Source: Paguma larvata
Taxonomy: Eukaryota > Chordata > Mammalia > Carnivora > Viverridae
Assembly (NCBI GenBank): GCA_030068075.1
Contig: CM057826.1
Coordinates: 51,603,116-51,667,115 of the forward strand
Direction: 5' to 3'
Length of the DNA: 64,000 bases
A program made the position numbers and the translations under genes. The first letter of the stretch is position 1, and the number at the start of each line of letters is the position of its first letter. Positions 11,077-22,762 of the stretch are shown one piece after another. Below the pieces are notes generated by a model. It worked only from the letters and a program-made list of their open reading frames with translations. It had not been told where the DNA came from and did not search any database.

Positions 11077-11334
11077 TGGAAAGAAGGAAGGAAGGAACGA
11101 AGGAAGGAAGGAAGGAGAGAAGGAAGGAAGGAAGGAAAGAAGGAAGAGAAAGAGGGAGAAAGGAAGGAAGGAAAGAAGGAAGAGAGGGAAGGAGGGAGGG
11201 AGGAAGGAAGGAAAAAAGGAAGGAAGGAAGGGAAAAAGGAAGAGACGGAAGGAGGGAGGGAGAGAGGAAGGAAGGAAAGAAGGAAGGAAGGAAGGAAGGA
11301 AGAGAAAGGAAGGAAGGAAGGAAGAAGGGAAGGA
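11077..11334 (+). repeat. (GGAA)n polypurine tract, 258 bp
   Basis: Almost every base is a purine, built from GGAA/GAAA/GGGA units with only isolated C. The apparent 166-codon open frame rich in Lys, Glu, Gly and Arg that covers it (10863-11363) is produced by the repeat. Such tracts can adopt triplex (H-DNA) form and vary in length. Confidence 0.97.
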
Positions 11335-11339
11335 TTTAT

Positions 11340-12415
11340 TTACCCAAAGTAACCAAAGGATAGTTACGGTGGGTACTTGGATCATATTTTGTACTTTTTG
11401 CTGTATTACATGGTCAATTTTTGAGAGTCAATCTCTGTAGAGTTCTACATTTATTTTGGAAGCTTCCTACAAATTCAAACTAAGTTAAAGACTGGAACTT
11501 TACTTTTCTTGCAAAAAGAAGTTAAATATAAAATTTAGGGATCATAATCTTTGACAAACTAATGCTGCCTTTGGTCAAACATGAAAGACGGTGATAATGA
11601 TGATAATAATGAAGGTGATGACAATATTAAGGCCATAATGCCTAACTATAAACACCCTCTATAGAGAAAAAAGCTGACAAAGAGCTGACCTCAAAGATTT
11701 ATACACAGGGCTTCCAAAATAAAAATATTTTTCAAATTTATGAAAAAAAATATTTTGCTTTTTTTATCCCCCCAAAAAGTGCTGACAGAATTTAAAACAT
11801 CATCCAATTTCCATTTTTAATGGAAAAAAATTTTTAACCAAGACATAAAACTGTCCTTGCACAGAAAGAACATTGCAAACACAAAATTTTCTAAATTGTT
11901 TTATGTTATGATTTCTAATTTGGGACGGTGTTCATTGTTACTGTTGTTTTGTCTTACTTTGTGGTTGATTCTCACTGTAAAGCATCATCCTAGAATGCTT
12001 CTGCTTTGGGAGCAAATAAAATAAGACTCTATTTACGACTATCAGTTTGATAGTCCTAGAAAAGGGAAGGAAGTATAACCGGTGATTTAGGAAGCCTTCA
12101 CTACACCCAGATCAGTATAAGCCTAGGAAAAAACAGGCAGGAAAGTCTGGGAAAGCAGGCAGCAATGTTCTGAATACTTCATGGTAGAAAAAAAAACCTA
12201 AAGGCTGTATCCCAAGGGCAACCAATAGGCCTAAGAGAGAAAAACAAACAAACAAATCAGGTAGCACTGATTTTATTTTCAGATAAATGTCAACCTAATT
12301 GAAGAGCTATTTTTTTTAAAAAAACATAAAAATGTAGAAAAGTAAATTGAAAGAAATCAAACTCTTGCATCTGAAAGGACACCTTGGGGATCAATTTAAG
12401 ACGCTAACATCCAAT
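11340..12415. other. unannotated AT-rich stretch, no gene seen
   Basis: Several A and T runs, no named repeat and no supported open frame. Confidence 0.45.
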
Positions 12416-12417
12416 GT

Positions 12418-12552
12418 AAAAAATAATTTATATGTACATAATATATATTTATATTTAATATATAAATTATTTATATAATATAAATGTATACAATAAAATT
12501 GTTTATTTAATATATAACTTATAAATATATATAACATATATAAATTGTTTTT
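12418..12552. repeat. AT-rich low-complexity tract
   Basis: About 135 bp made almost entirely of A and T, rich in TATATA and ATTTAT, likely easily unwound and prone to cruciform formation. A similar smaller patch lies at 12577-12633. Confidence 0.9.
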
Positions 12553-12639
12553 ATATAGGATGCTGACCTGTTATAAAACATATATATTTCTAAGAACTCT
12601 AAGATATATACTTACATATATATGTATATATCTCTAAGT

Positions 12640-13605
12640 ATTCTTAGACCCTCTGTAAAATAGAAGCAAGACTAAGCACAGTATATGTCTTATTAAAACA
12701 ATGTGAGACATTTAAAACTGGGCTTGCCATTTCTCTGGCAGGAAAAGAAATTTAGCCAATTTAAGATTGAAAAGAATAATGGGCACTACACACATATATC
12801 GAATGGAAAGTAAAAAATAAAGTAACTGAGTCCAGGAATTTCAAACGGAGCTCTGTGAAAAAAGAGAGAGGAGAGGCCAGATGAAAAACAGAGCCTAAGC
12901 ACACAAGTGAGAATAAACATGTGCTTGCATGGAGGCTCATAGCTTCTCTCCTGAGAATAGGTCTCGGAGCTGGAGATGGGGAGGGTGGTTTGCAAGGCAC
13001 AATACATGTCAGAGAGGTCTGAGGCACACTTCTTATGGATGCCTCTGCTTCAGGCCCCTTGAGGAGATCATGACCCAGAAATACCCACTCCCTCTGGAAC
13101 TCTTAGAAGAAAACACGTCTATTTGGTTCCTTAATCCATTGGTTCTCATTCACCCAATCACATTAGACTCCATATTCCATCTCTGTAGATTTGGGATACA
13201 GTATGTTTCTTTTTGCCTCTGCACACTTTTCTGGTCTCTGGACATTATCCTTAGTTATTCAGAGTTACTGTGCCAGCTTCATCCCGTCAGCCATTAGTTA
13301 CCTCTCTACAACTCACTTCCAGTCTTCTTGGCTCACAATATCCATCAATGAAATACAGCATGATACAGTTGAAAGACGTTTTAGTAAGACAGATCTGGGT
13401 CTACATCTACTCTAGTTGTATCCTTGTAGAGTCACTGTCTGGATTCACAATAGTTTTAAAAACCTGACTCGTTGTCACATCACATTTGCTCAAAAATTGC
13501 AGTTATTATTATTATCTGAATTCCAGGCTTGACATTTCATTCCAACCTACTATTTTCTCATTTTTGATCCTCTGTCCTCTGTGAACTAAGTAAAAAATAA
13601 TCTCT
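12640..13605. other. unannotated stretch, no gene seen
   Basis: Overlapping open frames on both strands (for example 12929-13297 +) have no domain, no repeated codon pattern and no paired splice signals. I regard them as chance. Confidence 0.45.
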
Positions 13606-13611
13606 CTTATT

Positions 13612-14000
13612 CTTTATCCATTCATTCGAAAAGTATTTTACTGGATGTCTACTAAGATATCGGCCTGTGTAGGAGGCACTGAAGATGCAGCAAGGAGCAA
13701 CAGAGAGATCCAGAGTGCCCTCATCAATTCATAGCTGTTAATGCTATGGTAATAAGTACATGACGAAGAAGTACAGAGGGGCATACCTATGTTAGGCGAA
13801 GAGGAGGTCAGAGAAAATCCTAGGAAAATTTCCTTCAAGCTGACACCTAAACTATGAGTAGAATGAGTTATTCAAGCCAAAACAGCAGAAAGCATCTCAA
13901 GAAAGAACTATGTGTGGGAAGGCCAGAGGGGGAAAGATTTGGCACATCTGAGGACCAGGAGATAGTGTGGCAGTCCAAAGTAGGATAGTCAAGGGAAAGA
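13612..14000 (-). repeat. L2 LINE 3' region
   Basis: 'TATCCATTCATTCGAAAAGTATTTTACTGGATGTCTACTA' and later 'GAAGGCCAGAGGG' and 'GGACCAGGAGATAGTGTGG' are the antisense order of an L2 3' region. Confidence 0.65.
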
Positions 14001-14379
14001 GGGTCACTGTTAAACATATCAATAGGAAAGGGGTCGAACTAGAACCATAGAAGGAGCATAATAAAAAACTATTCCCAAGTCTTTGAATTTTTCAATAAGC
14101 CAATGTAAAAGGGAGTACGGAATCTTTGAGACTGAACAGGAAAAACAGGTTTCTTGCACAAAATTGAGCTGTACATGGACAGCAATCCTGGGAAAACAAT
14201 TATGTTCCAGAGAGTTCCTATTTTGTAAATATATCTCTACCCATTTTAGGGACATTTAAAGGAAGCACCTGACAACTAAATAATTCTCAGCCACCATGTG
14301 TCAGTCAACCTCATAATTTCCTAGCCACAAAATCCTTCCCTCTTTTGTGCACCCATGGAAACATGCTCCTAAACCTCTT

Positions 14380-14745
14380 TTAACATTTCAAAAACTTGAC
14401 TGTAAATACCCACTTATTTATGTATGTTCCCATGTAAACTGGGACTGTGTTATCTCCGGTGTCCAGAACAGTGGGACACAAATTAAATATTCAGTAAAAA
14501 CTGTATTCATAAATTTTATCCCATGCCTGGAATATTCTTCGCCTCCCACTTCTTTTTTTGTGAATAATCTATCTTTCAGATAGATGGCCTCTCTGTGTAT
14601 TTCCTCAAAACCTTACTCATCATTGTCTCTACCTGCCTATATTGTAGTTATCTTTTCTTTTCTCTACCTATCAGATAGACATAAAGAATCACATCGTTTA
14701 TAATGCCCCAAGGACCAATAGAAGATGCTTAATAAATATGGGTTA
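14380..14745 (+). repeat. L2 LINE 3' region fragments
   Basis: 'CTGTGTTATCTCCGGTGTCCAGAACAGTG' near 14443 and 'GCCTGGAATATTCTTCGCC' near 14526, then 'GAAGATGCTTAATAAATATGGG', resemble L2 3' segments. They may represent two overlapping old copies. Confidence 0.5.
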
Positions 14746-14759
14746 ATTAACCAATGTGT

Positions 14760-15400
14760 TGAACTCATGAAAAATAAACTTGGTCATAAGGCCTATTAGC
14801 CTCATGTTCATTTTATAGACAGTGAGATCTGTCCAATCTGCAAATTTAGACCAGTATGACATTTAGCACTCACCAAGCCTGAGTTATAACTATAGAACTT
14901 ATCCTGAATTTGGCTAATTCTCTATGGTAGACATTAATGAAGAATTACTGGCATTTAGATTTTTGTTTCTTTGGGGGTTTTTGGTTGACTCTGTTAAGGA
15001 AAATACTTTGGCATTAGTATAAGCCATTAAAAAAACAACAACAGAAAAGACATTAAGGCATAGTATCCTAAGTACCTAGAAAAGGTAATCAAGCAAAAAA
15101 CTGTACAAAACCTATTCATCACAAAAGAGCAGAAAACAGCAAATTAATTCTAAGGCTCTCTGGGAGCTGAAAAGAAGTGAATAAATTCTAACAATGCTAC
15201 AAAATATTCAACAACCATGAGCCTAAATTTTTTCTTTTAACAGAAAGAATCAGGCCATTTTATCCCAGGAGTGTTTGTCTATGTGTTCACCATGGAACAT
15301 TCTCTGTGAGGGTCCCATGACCACATAGATTTAGGCTGAATGCCTCATCTTCCTCTGCAATTAACGTGTGTGACAATGAAGAAACTGGTTCCACCTGCTT
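14760..15400. other. unannotated stretch, no gene seen
   Basis: No supported gene or repeat. Confidence 0.4.
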
Positions 15401-15402
15401 AA

Positions 15403-15515
15403 TCCAGGATTTTCCAAACTTGCTTAACCTCAAAATTTTTTTCTCCTTCCCATAACACTAGTTAATACTTAAAGAAAGTAATATTCCCCAAAAGACCCTT
15501 TGGAAAACACTTGTG
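15403..15515. mobile_element. hAT-type short DNA transposon relic
   Basis: The ends CAGGATTTTCCAAACTTG and CCTTTGGAAAACACTTG form imperfect inverted termini about 110 bp apart. This matches the layout of MER5/Charlie-like non-autonomous hAT elements. Family assignment is tentative. Confidence 0.5.
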
Positions 15516-16078
15516 TATGCAGTGGGAAACAAGAAGTAGATAAAAGAGAAAATCTATCCCAAGAGGAGATACATACTAGCAGGTCTCTAACCACATGCAA
15601 ATGTAAAGCTTGTCTGATAGAGCACTCTCATTACCACCTTCAATTCTGCTACTTGAGATATTTCTGTATATCCTAAAATCAAGACAACTTAGCCCATAAG
15701 GAGGACTGTAGGGGCTGACTGTCCTCCCTAAAAATGAAATAAAGCTAGTTTGATATGAAGTTAGAAATTCCAACAGCTTTAATAATACAGTTTCCATTGT
15801 CAATCACATCTTTAATAGATGCATAGCCCCCAGCAACCTCCTAGTCCATTTTTTGGATGCTTTGTACAAAATGTGCTGAGAATTTCTTTTTCTCCCTTGC
15901 TGCTCTAACTTGGTATGACATTGTCTATTTCAAACACATGGCTAATGACATTTCTGGGGATTTAGAGGTAAGAGCTACAGAAAGGCCTACAGAAAAAATG
16001 ACAGTCATCAAGTCCTCCAGATAGGAGCTGTGCAGGTAGCAGACATGATTTCCCATGACTGAGTTGCAACTTTTAAAA
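15516..16078. other. unannotated stretch, no gene seen
   Basis: A 75-codon minus-strand frame at 15576-15803 has no recognisable feature. Confidence 0.4.
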
Positions 16079-16083
16079 CTTAG

Positions 16084-16438
16084 TGTTGCAGACTGAATGT
16101 TTGCATCCCTGCAAAGCTCCCATGTTGAATCCTCATTGTGATATATTAGGAGGTAGGGCCTTTGGGAGGTGATTAGGATTAGATGAGGTCATGAGAGGAG
16201 ACCCAGTGAGTGGCCTTTGTGCCCATATAAGAGTCACAAGAGAGCTGGCTTCCTCTCTCTGCCCTCTGCCATATGAGGATACAATGGGAAGATGACAGTC
16301 TGCAACCCAGAAGTGGGTCCTCACCACAGCTCAACATGGTGGCACCCTCGTCTTGGACTTCCAGCCTCTAGAACTGTGAGAAATAAATCTCTTTTGTCTA
16401 TGGTATTTTTGTTATAGCAGCCCGAATGGACTATGACT
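16084..16438 (+). mobile_element. solo LTR of MaLR (MLT1A-like) retrotransposon
   Basis: The segment matches the MLT1A-type LTR order: CTGAATGTTTGCATCCC, TTAGGAGGTAGGGCCTTTGG, GAGGTGATTAGGATTAGATG, CAGCCTCTAGAACTGTGAGA, the poly(A) signal AAATAAA at about 16380, and GCAGCCCGAATGGACTATGA at the end. It begins with TG. A 5 bp duplication CTTAG flanks it (16079-16083, 16439-16443), the size expected for ERVL/MaLR. No internal region is present. Confidence 0.9.
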
Positions 16439-16485
16439 CTTAGTAACATAGTATTAATGAAGAAAATGTATTAATGAAGAAAAGA

Positions 16486-16701
16486 GGTGCCTGGGTGCCT
16501 CCCAGTCAGTTAAGTGTCCAACTTCGGATCAGGTAATGATCTCGCAGTTTGTGAGTTTGAGTCCCACATCAGGCTCTGTACTGACAGCTCAGAGCTTGGA
16601 GCCTGCTTCAGATTCTGTGTCTCCCTCTCTCTCTGCCCCTCCCTCACTCACGCTCTGTCTCTCTCTCTCAAAAATAAACATTAAAAATATTAAAAATAAT
16701 A
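16486..16701 (+). mobile_element. feliform CAN-SINE
   Basis: Complete copy with GGTGCCTGGGTGCCTCCCAG head, CTGACAGCTCAGAGCTTGGA body, (TC)n and AAAATAAACATTAAAAA tail. Flanks TAATGAAGAAAAGA and TAACGAAGAAAAAA form an imperfect target duplication. Confidence 0.95.
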
Positions 16702-16819
16702 ATAACGAAGAAAAAACTATCAGTAACAGACTTCCTTTAAGTGACAACTTTTCTTGGGAACTTTGTCAAGGTGTTCTCCATATTTAAGCATTTTTGATGT
16801 CACAATGTATACGACATAT

Positions 16820-17190
16820 GCAAAAATGCAAGGCACTGCCCTATGGAAGTTCACAGTCAAATGATGGAAATAAACATGTACTTAAATAATTGAAATAGTG
16901 GTTAATACATATTCTAATAAGATAAGAATCCATAGATTAGCCTCAAAAGACAAAGTTGTTAACCAAGCTTGGAAAGTGAAAGAAGGCTGTATCACAAGAG
17001 AAGATGCAGGAGTTAGGTTTTGGAGGATTAATAGAGGTTTACCATATGGACAAATTTGAGAAGGGCATCCCAAGCAAGGGAAATCACATGGGATACTTGA
17101 AACAGTCTGGTCAATTCAAGAAACTGTGAGGCAGAGTAGTGGTGGTTATTAGAGGCAAGCAGAAGAGAGAGGGAAGGAAAAGAATGCTAC
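16820..17190 (-). repeat. L2 LINE 3' region, decayed
   Basis: 'CAAGGCACTGCCCTATGGAAGTTCACAGTC', 'GAAGGGCATCCCAAGCAAGGGAAATCACATG' and 'TTGAAACAGTCTGG' match the antisense order of an L2 3' region. Confidence 0.6.
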
Positions 17191-18200
17191 GAGTCTACCT
17201 GCTCTACAATCTAATAATGTTGACCATTTAAACTATTTTACCTCTGTTAACCAAGACTACTTTTCCTCATTTAAAATATAAATTAAATTAGGTAAGAATT
17301 TAATATAATAGAGTTTTTATAACAGCAGTCAATACCAGGATTCAATTGTCTTTTGCCCATAATCCTTTCCTACTAGACAACAAGAGCTCCTGAGTGAAAC
17401 TAGAATTCATTTCTACAAAAATTCATTTCTACCAAAACAATTTTAATTTTTCTGACATAATATGGCAAATGGCTGTTTGCAAAGAACAGAGTTTCTATCA
17501 ATTTAGACAGAAAGAAAGCAACAGACCTAAAGCTCCCTTACACCTTTTCTTCAAGCCACAAACTCTGGTCAAGGCATTCCAATGTGAACTGATGGAGGCT
17601 CCCCAAAACACCACCAGGTCAACCTGACAGTTGTTCCTTTTTCATTGCAAGTAAAATAAATAGTATCTGGTTGTCTTGAGGCAGGAAGAAGTGTATGGGA
17701 GGGAAATGGGACAGCTCATAGAAATGAAGGAAAAGCTAACGTGCCAGACTTGTGAGAGCAGCTTCAGGAATCATGATTCACTGCAAGAACTTAGATCAGT
17801 CTCCTCCAGAAGCCCTCATCGGGATGAAAGAACTGCAACTATTTTAGGTCTTCCTCTTTCCTTTTAAGATTCAAAATCCAGGGACAGAGAATCTGACCCA
17901 GCCAGCTTTCACTCCTTATCTACCCCTTAGCCAATGGAAGGCAGGGCACAAAAACAAATATGAGGAAAGGACATTTCTGTAAGCAAAATCGGAATGCCGA
18001 TAGTGACATCAGAGAGAGAAGATGCTAAGCAGACAAAATCAATAAAAGCCCACCACAGGCCATTACCATTTGTCCACAAATAGTATCACACATCTATAAA
18101 TTTATAATCATCCCACCTATTCACTGAAATTTACATCCTGTACACATCTAAATGGGTTGAGATGGAGGAGGTATTTATTACAAGGTGGGAAGACAGGAGT
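17191..18200. other. unannotated stretch, no gene seen
   Basis: Short open frames at 17394-17627 and 17676-17867 (+) lack domains and splice context. Confidence 0.4.
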
Positions 18201-18204
18201 GTAG

Positions 18205-18450
18205 AGAAGTTAAGAGCAAGACCTAGGGAGGCAAACTACCTGATTAAAACTAAGTTCCACCATTTGCAAGGGGAGAGAATTCAGCCCAGTTTCTTAACTT
18301 CTCTGTTGCCTCAGTTTTCATATGTAAAATTAGGATGATAATATTAGATAGGGGTCATATTAGGATGGTAATGTTAGAGCTGTCAGGAGGAAATATGAGC
18401 ATTTAGGGCTGTGCTGGCATCCTGTAAGCACTCAATAAACAGGAGTTAGT
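18205..18450 (+). repeat. MIR SINE
   Basis: MIR order: 'GTTAAGAGCAAGACCTAGGGAGG', 'CAGTTTCTTAACTTCTCTGTTGCCTCAGTTTTCATATGTAAAAT', 'GTAAGCACTCAATAAACAGGAG'. Confidence 0.85.
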
Positions 18451-18521
18451 GTCATCTAGTTGTCTGGCACTGTGACTTCTATACATAATTCTCTCCCCAT
18501 TTAAAAAAAATTCCTTATTTT

Positions 18522-18710
18522 GGGATGCCTGGGTGGCTCAGTTGGTTAAGCGTCCAACTTCAGCTCAGGTCATGATCTCACAGTTTGTGGGTTCAAGCTC
18601 CACGTCGGGCTCTGTGCTGACAGCTCAGAGCCTGGAGCCTGCTTCACATTCTGTGTCTCCCTCTTTTTGCCTCTCTCTCTCTCTCAAATAAATAAAACAT
18701 TAATTTTTTT
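18522..18710 (+). mobile_element. feliform CAN-SINE
   Basis: Near-consensus copy (GATGCCTGGGTGGCTCAGTT head, CTGACAGCTCAGAGCCTGGA body). Target duplication AAATTCCTTATTTT / AAATTTCTTATTTT at 18508-18521 and 18711-18724, one mismatch. Confidence 0.97.
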
Positions 18711-19148
18711 AAATTTCTTATTTTAATTCTTGCTTTCTCTAGACAGTCTAACATACCATATCAATATCATAATAGAAATTCAGGGTGAGAAGCATCTTTG
18801 TTTTCCTTCACAGTCTTGTTTCTCTCCTACCTAAAAAAAAACAGTCAAGACTCCATTTAGATGCCAAACTAACGTTCTGTGACAATTGTTCAGCATGGGT
18901 AGCATTCAAAATACAGCTCCTGTGATTTTTTTTTTCTGAGAAGTATACAGCTAAGGTTAATAGAGGTGCCACTTTCAAAATATATCTGCACTAAGCAACA
19001 TAAAAGAATTATTTAAGAGGGCATAGGGCATAGGACACACCCTAATATTAAAAGGCCTAGCAACTAAAATTAATTTTACAAGCTCCCACACACCAATTTT
19101 CATTGACTCTGAATTTTCTATCTAAATTCCTTTCTTCCCCTTGTTCAG

Positions 19149-19240
19149 GGAAGTCTTTAAAAAATGAGCAGGAAGAAGAAAAATCTTTTCATTTGCAAAC
19201 CAATGCACAGACACCACCCGTGCCTTCTGAGCATTTAAAG
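19149..19240 (+). other. candidate protein-coding exon, 92 bp
   Basis: A good acceptor (CTTTCTTCCCCTTGTTCAG) ends at 19148 and AAAG|GTACTT forms a donor at 19241. One frame is open throughout: two bases GG completing a codon, then 30 codons containing 'KNEQEEEKSFHLQTN' and 'TPPVPSEHLK', ending on a codon boundary. Composition (acidic-lysine then Pro-rich) looks protein-like and no repeat covers it. A second strong acceptor (TCTTCTCTGTTTCCTCTGCAG) ends at 19291, only 51 bp on, so alternative acceptor use is possible. I do not recognise the protein; chance is a live alternative. Confidence 0.35.
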
Positions 19241-19299
19241 GTACTTGACTTAGTCCTTTTGCTGTTTCTTTCTTCTCTGTTTCCTCTGCAGGGTTGACT

Positions 19300-20610
19300 G
19301 ACAGCAGTAACACTACAAAAATAAAATACCTACTTCCTTTCATCAAATCTCACTGCTTTTAAAATTGTCTTGGATAGCCCTCGTTTGTAAATACCATATC
19401 TATGAGAACAGATGCCTGGAAATTTGCTAAAGATAATAGTGGCTTTCTCTGCCTTTTAATGAAAAAAAAAAAAACATATCCTCGACAGAAGTAAAATAGA
19501 GGAAGACTTCTAATTTTTGAAAAATTTTATATAAGGCCCTAAAATTCGTATTTTTTAACTTGTTCAAAGCTTAAAATAGATGAAAAAAATCTAAATTAGA
19601 CTAGACAGTTTTTCTTCAATTACATTCCTGGAACAGACATTTAAAATAAACCTCAAGCTAAAAAATTGTTGATCAGAATGCTCTCAAAAGTATTTCAAAG
19701 TCCAAAATTATGTCTTTATTCTCCTACACTTGGTTTAAGAGTTAATCTCCATTAAATCATTTGAATTATTATTCAAAAGCAACTGTACTCTTCTGGTTCT
19801 TAACTAATTCTGTTGGTTATTATTTGAATGCATAATTTTAATTTTAGAGTTCTTTAAATTAGCTTAATGCTATTTACATAACAACATAATTCAAAATATT
19901 ATAGAAGGGAAATACTTCAGGTCTATAATTTGTTAATTAGGACTGCAGCATCCATACAAGATTTTCTCTAGGTAATTTAGAAGTCTCTAGAAATAGGCAA
20001 ACTGTCCCATATTATAGGAAAAAGAAAACAAAAAGCTCACAAAATTTTAGATATCACAATATGAATGATGTCTTGCTTGGTGCCGTTTTTAACCTATTCC
20101 CTAAATTTTTGCATTAGCTTATAATTTGAAAGATAAAAAAAGATACTAGGGGAATTTTAAAAGATGTCTCATTGTAGATCCTCCTAACTTCTCACACACA
20201 CAAAAAAAGTCTCATGTATATTCCCACATAATAACAAGAAAAAGAACTTAGAATAAAAATGAATAGATATATTATTGCCAAAATCTGGAAGGAACTTCTC
20301 ACAATGCTATGGTCTATGAAACTAGATAAAGAAAAAAAAATCCCCTCCCCAAGCTTTGGTTCATCAGACAGAGCAAGCCAGAGGGAAGATAGAAAGAGAT
20401 TTCATTTCTCTTCCACTATACTTTGATGCCTGAGAGATCCAGGATCTGTCCCAATAAGAAAACTGGGTGGTCATTCATCCACTAAGAGAGTGCCTCTTGA
20501 GATGAACAGAATACTGTCTCCTCATGCAGTCTCCTTCCTCAACCTTTGGATTTCTATAGTTGTCGAGCACCCACTTGCCCCTTTTACAATTTCAGAATTC
20601 CCCTGTTGTG
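19300..20610. other. unannotated AT-rich stretch, no gene seen
   Basis: Very AT-rich with short A and T runs, no open frames of interest and no repeat I can name. Confidence 0.45.
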
Positions 20611-20617
20611 TGTTATA

Positions 20618-21062
20618 TTAGTTTCCTAGGACTGCAATAACAAATTAAAACAAACCAGATGGCTTAGAACAATAGAAATTTAGTCTCTCACAGTGCTGGG
20701 GTCTAGAAGTCCAAAACCAAACTGTCAGCAAGCCCATGCTCTCTTTGAAGACTCCAGGAGAGGATCCTTCTTTGTCTCTTCTTCCCTTCTGGTGGTTGCT
20801 GGCAATTCTTGTTATATATGACTTGCTACTATACCACTCTAGTCTCTGCCTTCATCATCACATGGTGTTTCCTTATATATCTCTGTCCAAATCTCCCTCT
20901 TATAAGGACACCAGTCATTGGTGTATAATCCACTCTAACCCAGTATGACTTCATCTTAACTGGATTACATCAGACCCTATTTTCAGAGAAGGTTACCTTC
21001 ATAACTAGGGGTTAGGACTTCACCACAGCTTTTAAGGAGACACAATTCAACCCACATCATAT
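20618..21062 (-). mobile_element. MaLR/MLT1-like LTR, minus strand
   Basis: The plus strand reads the antisense of a common mammalian LTR. Landmarks are TTAGTTTCCTAGGACTGC, GGCTTAGAACAATAGAAATT, CTAGAAGTCCAAAACCAA, CTTCTGGTGGTTGCTGGCAA, TTATAAGGACACCAGTCATT and AACTAGGGGTTAGGACTTCA. The same family occurs at 56580-58047. The small open frame 20736-20948 lies inside it and is not a gene. Confidence 0.65.
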
Positions 21063-22545
21063 ATGTTCTGGTAGGAGATGATGCCTTATTGCCCTGTGCT
21101 GCAGAAGGAGTCAAATTGTCTCCCTTTCCTCCAGGCACATGACCTGATCCCAGCCAACTGGCTATCTCTATTCTATATATTAAAGTTCAACCAAGTGATA
21201 CAAAGGCAAAAGGCTTTTAAATTTCATTCCCAAATGCAGTAGTGATGCTCTTGTAGCATCCCAACACTTGTACAATTTTTTCAAAGTATTAAATCCTTTT
21301 TGGCTTAAAATGGTCAGAATAGTGTTTTTTATTTGGGAAGGACTACTCTCAAAAATACAAATAGGAGAAATAGAAGGAAGGATGGCAGAGATATATCTCC
21401 CCTAGGTTAGTTTCTGCAAGAAAAGAATATGTGGTCTCAGAAAAACTAAGAAAGGAATAGTCTGAAAGAAGCACATGCTGGAGTATGTATATAAAATCAG
21501 TTCAAAATATTAAGGTTCCAACCAGTATGGTTTTAAGATTCCTTGTATTAAAATCTCTAATGTATTAGGGAATGGGCTACTCTCCTACAGTTGATTTGAT
21601 ACAAGAATTAACAAGCAGAGAAGAACCATATGAAATGCACACAACCTTATGTTGGTTAACATTGAATCTGGATAAACCTCTCCTAATTTGGGGATGGATA
21701 GATGGATGGATGGACAGAAAAATGCCCTCAAATAATTACTGATAGATGCAGAATATTAAGTAAAGGGATTATCATACTGAAGAATCAGACAAGAAGAATA
21801 TAACGTTGTAGATGATTAGTAAACTCAAAGGAAAAAACAAATTTTATAGCACTCCTCAAGAGGATGCCAGGATACCACACCTTTATGAAAGAAGAGCAGA
21901 AAATCAAATGTGAAAACTTGACTTGGAGCTATGTTAGGTTTGGTTTGGTTGGATTGGGTTAGGTTATTCATCAAACCAGAGGTAAATACCTATTAGGCTA
22001 AAACACAAATCAAGCTAAAGAAGGATGAAATACTGAATAGAGTTGGTTACTACTCCTAAATTCACATTTATCATGCATCTCTTAAGACATAGAGATGTCG
22101 TCTATAATTAAAGTAAGAATTAAGTGAGAAAAAAAAATTCTTTTGTTTCCTGAAACACAACATACTGTCATATAAACTGTTTGCTATATTTATCTGATAC
22201 TTTAAATGAATAGCATAGGGTTTCAGATCTAAATCTTTTAACAAGTCAATTTAGAAAGATAAGCCTAATCAAACGCATATTTGAATGAAATGAATAAACT
22301 ATACCTCAATTTAATGTGAAAAGATAGCATACATTAAAGCCTGACAAGAATATCTTCTTATAGTCTTTCTTTCTGTAGTCTCATTTTGGTTGAAAAAATA
22401 CCAACTTTGGTCAAAACTTCAGCTTTCTCTTAGAAAGAGCTGTACAAAAAGCTTCCACACTTTTCTTCACCCCTTCTCTCCACAATAGAAGGGCTATAAA
22501 GGTTTGGGAATTTGGTGACTATCTGATATCCACATAATATTTTCC
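21063..22545. other. unannotated stretch, no gene seen
   Basis: Contains a GGATAGATGGATGGATGGA run at about 21693-21713 and a G/T-rich GGTTTGGTTTGG..GGGTTAGG patch at 21934-21966. No gene recognised. Confidence 0.45.
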
Positions 22546-22547
22546 AA

Positions 22548-22762
22548 GGCTGAAGTTCTCAACTAGGTGTAATTTTGACTGCCAGAGGAGATTTGGCAAT
22601 ATCAGGAGACATTTTTTTTACTTCCATGACTTTGGGATGTGGTAGAGGCCAGAGATATTGCTAAGCACCCTGCAACACACAGGAGAGCCCTCCCATTACA
22701 AGAATTACCACCTCAAAATATCAATAGTGCCAGGGTTGCTACACAGGATGATGATCTCTGCT
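22548..22762 (-). mobile_element. MER20 hAT DNA transposon
   Basis: Reads as the reverse complement of MER20: AGTTCTCAACTAGGTGTAAT, AGATTTGGCAATATCAGGAG, GGTAGAGGCCAGAGATATTG, CTGCAACACACAGGAGAGCC, TCAATAGTGCCAGGGTTG. Non-autonomous, no coding capacity. Confidence 0.85.

Noticed and set aside
10863..11363. 166-codon open frame with Lys/Glu/Gly/Arg repeats
   Set aside because: Produced by the (GGAA)n polypurine tract; a repeat of period 4 with few pyrimidines avoids stops in all frames, and the opposite strand gives a similar Ser/Phe/Leu frame.
12929..13297. 122-codon plus-strand open frame
   Set aside because: No recognisable domain, no paired splice signals, overlaps several equally long frames in other registers.
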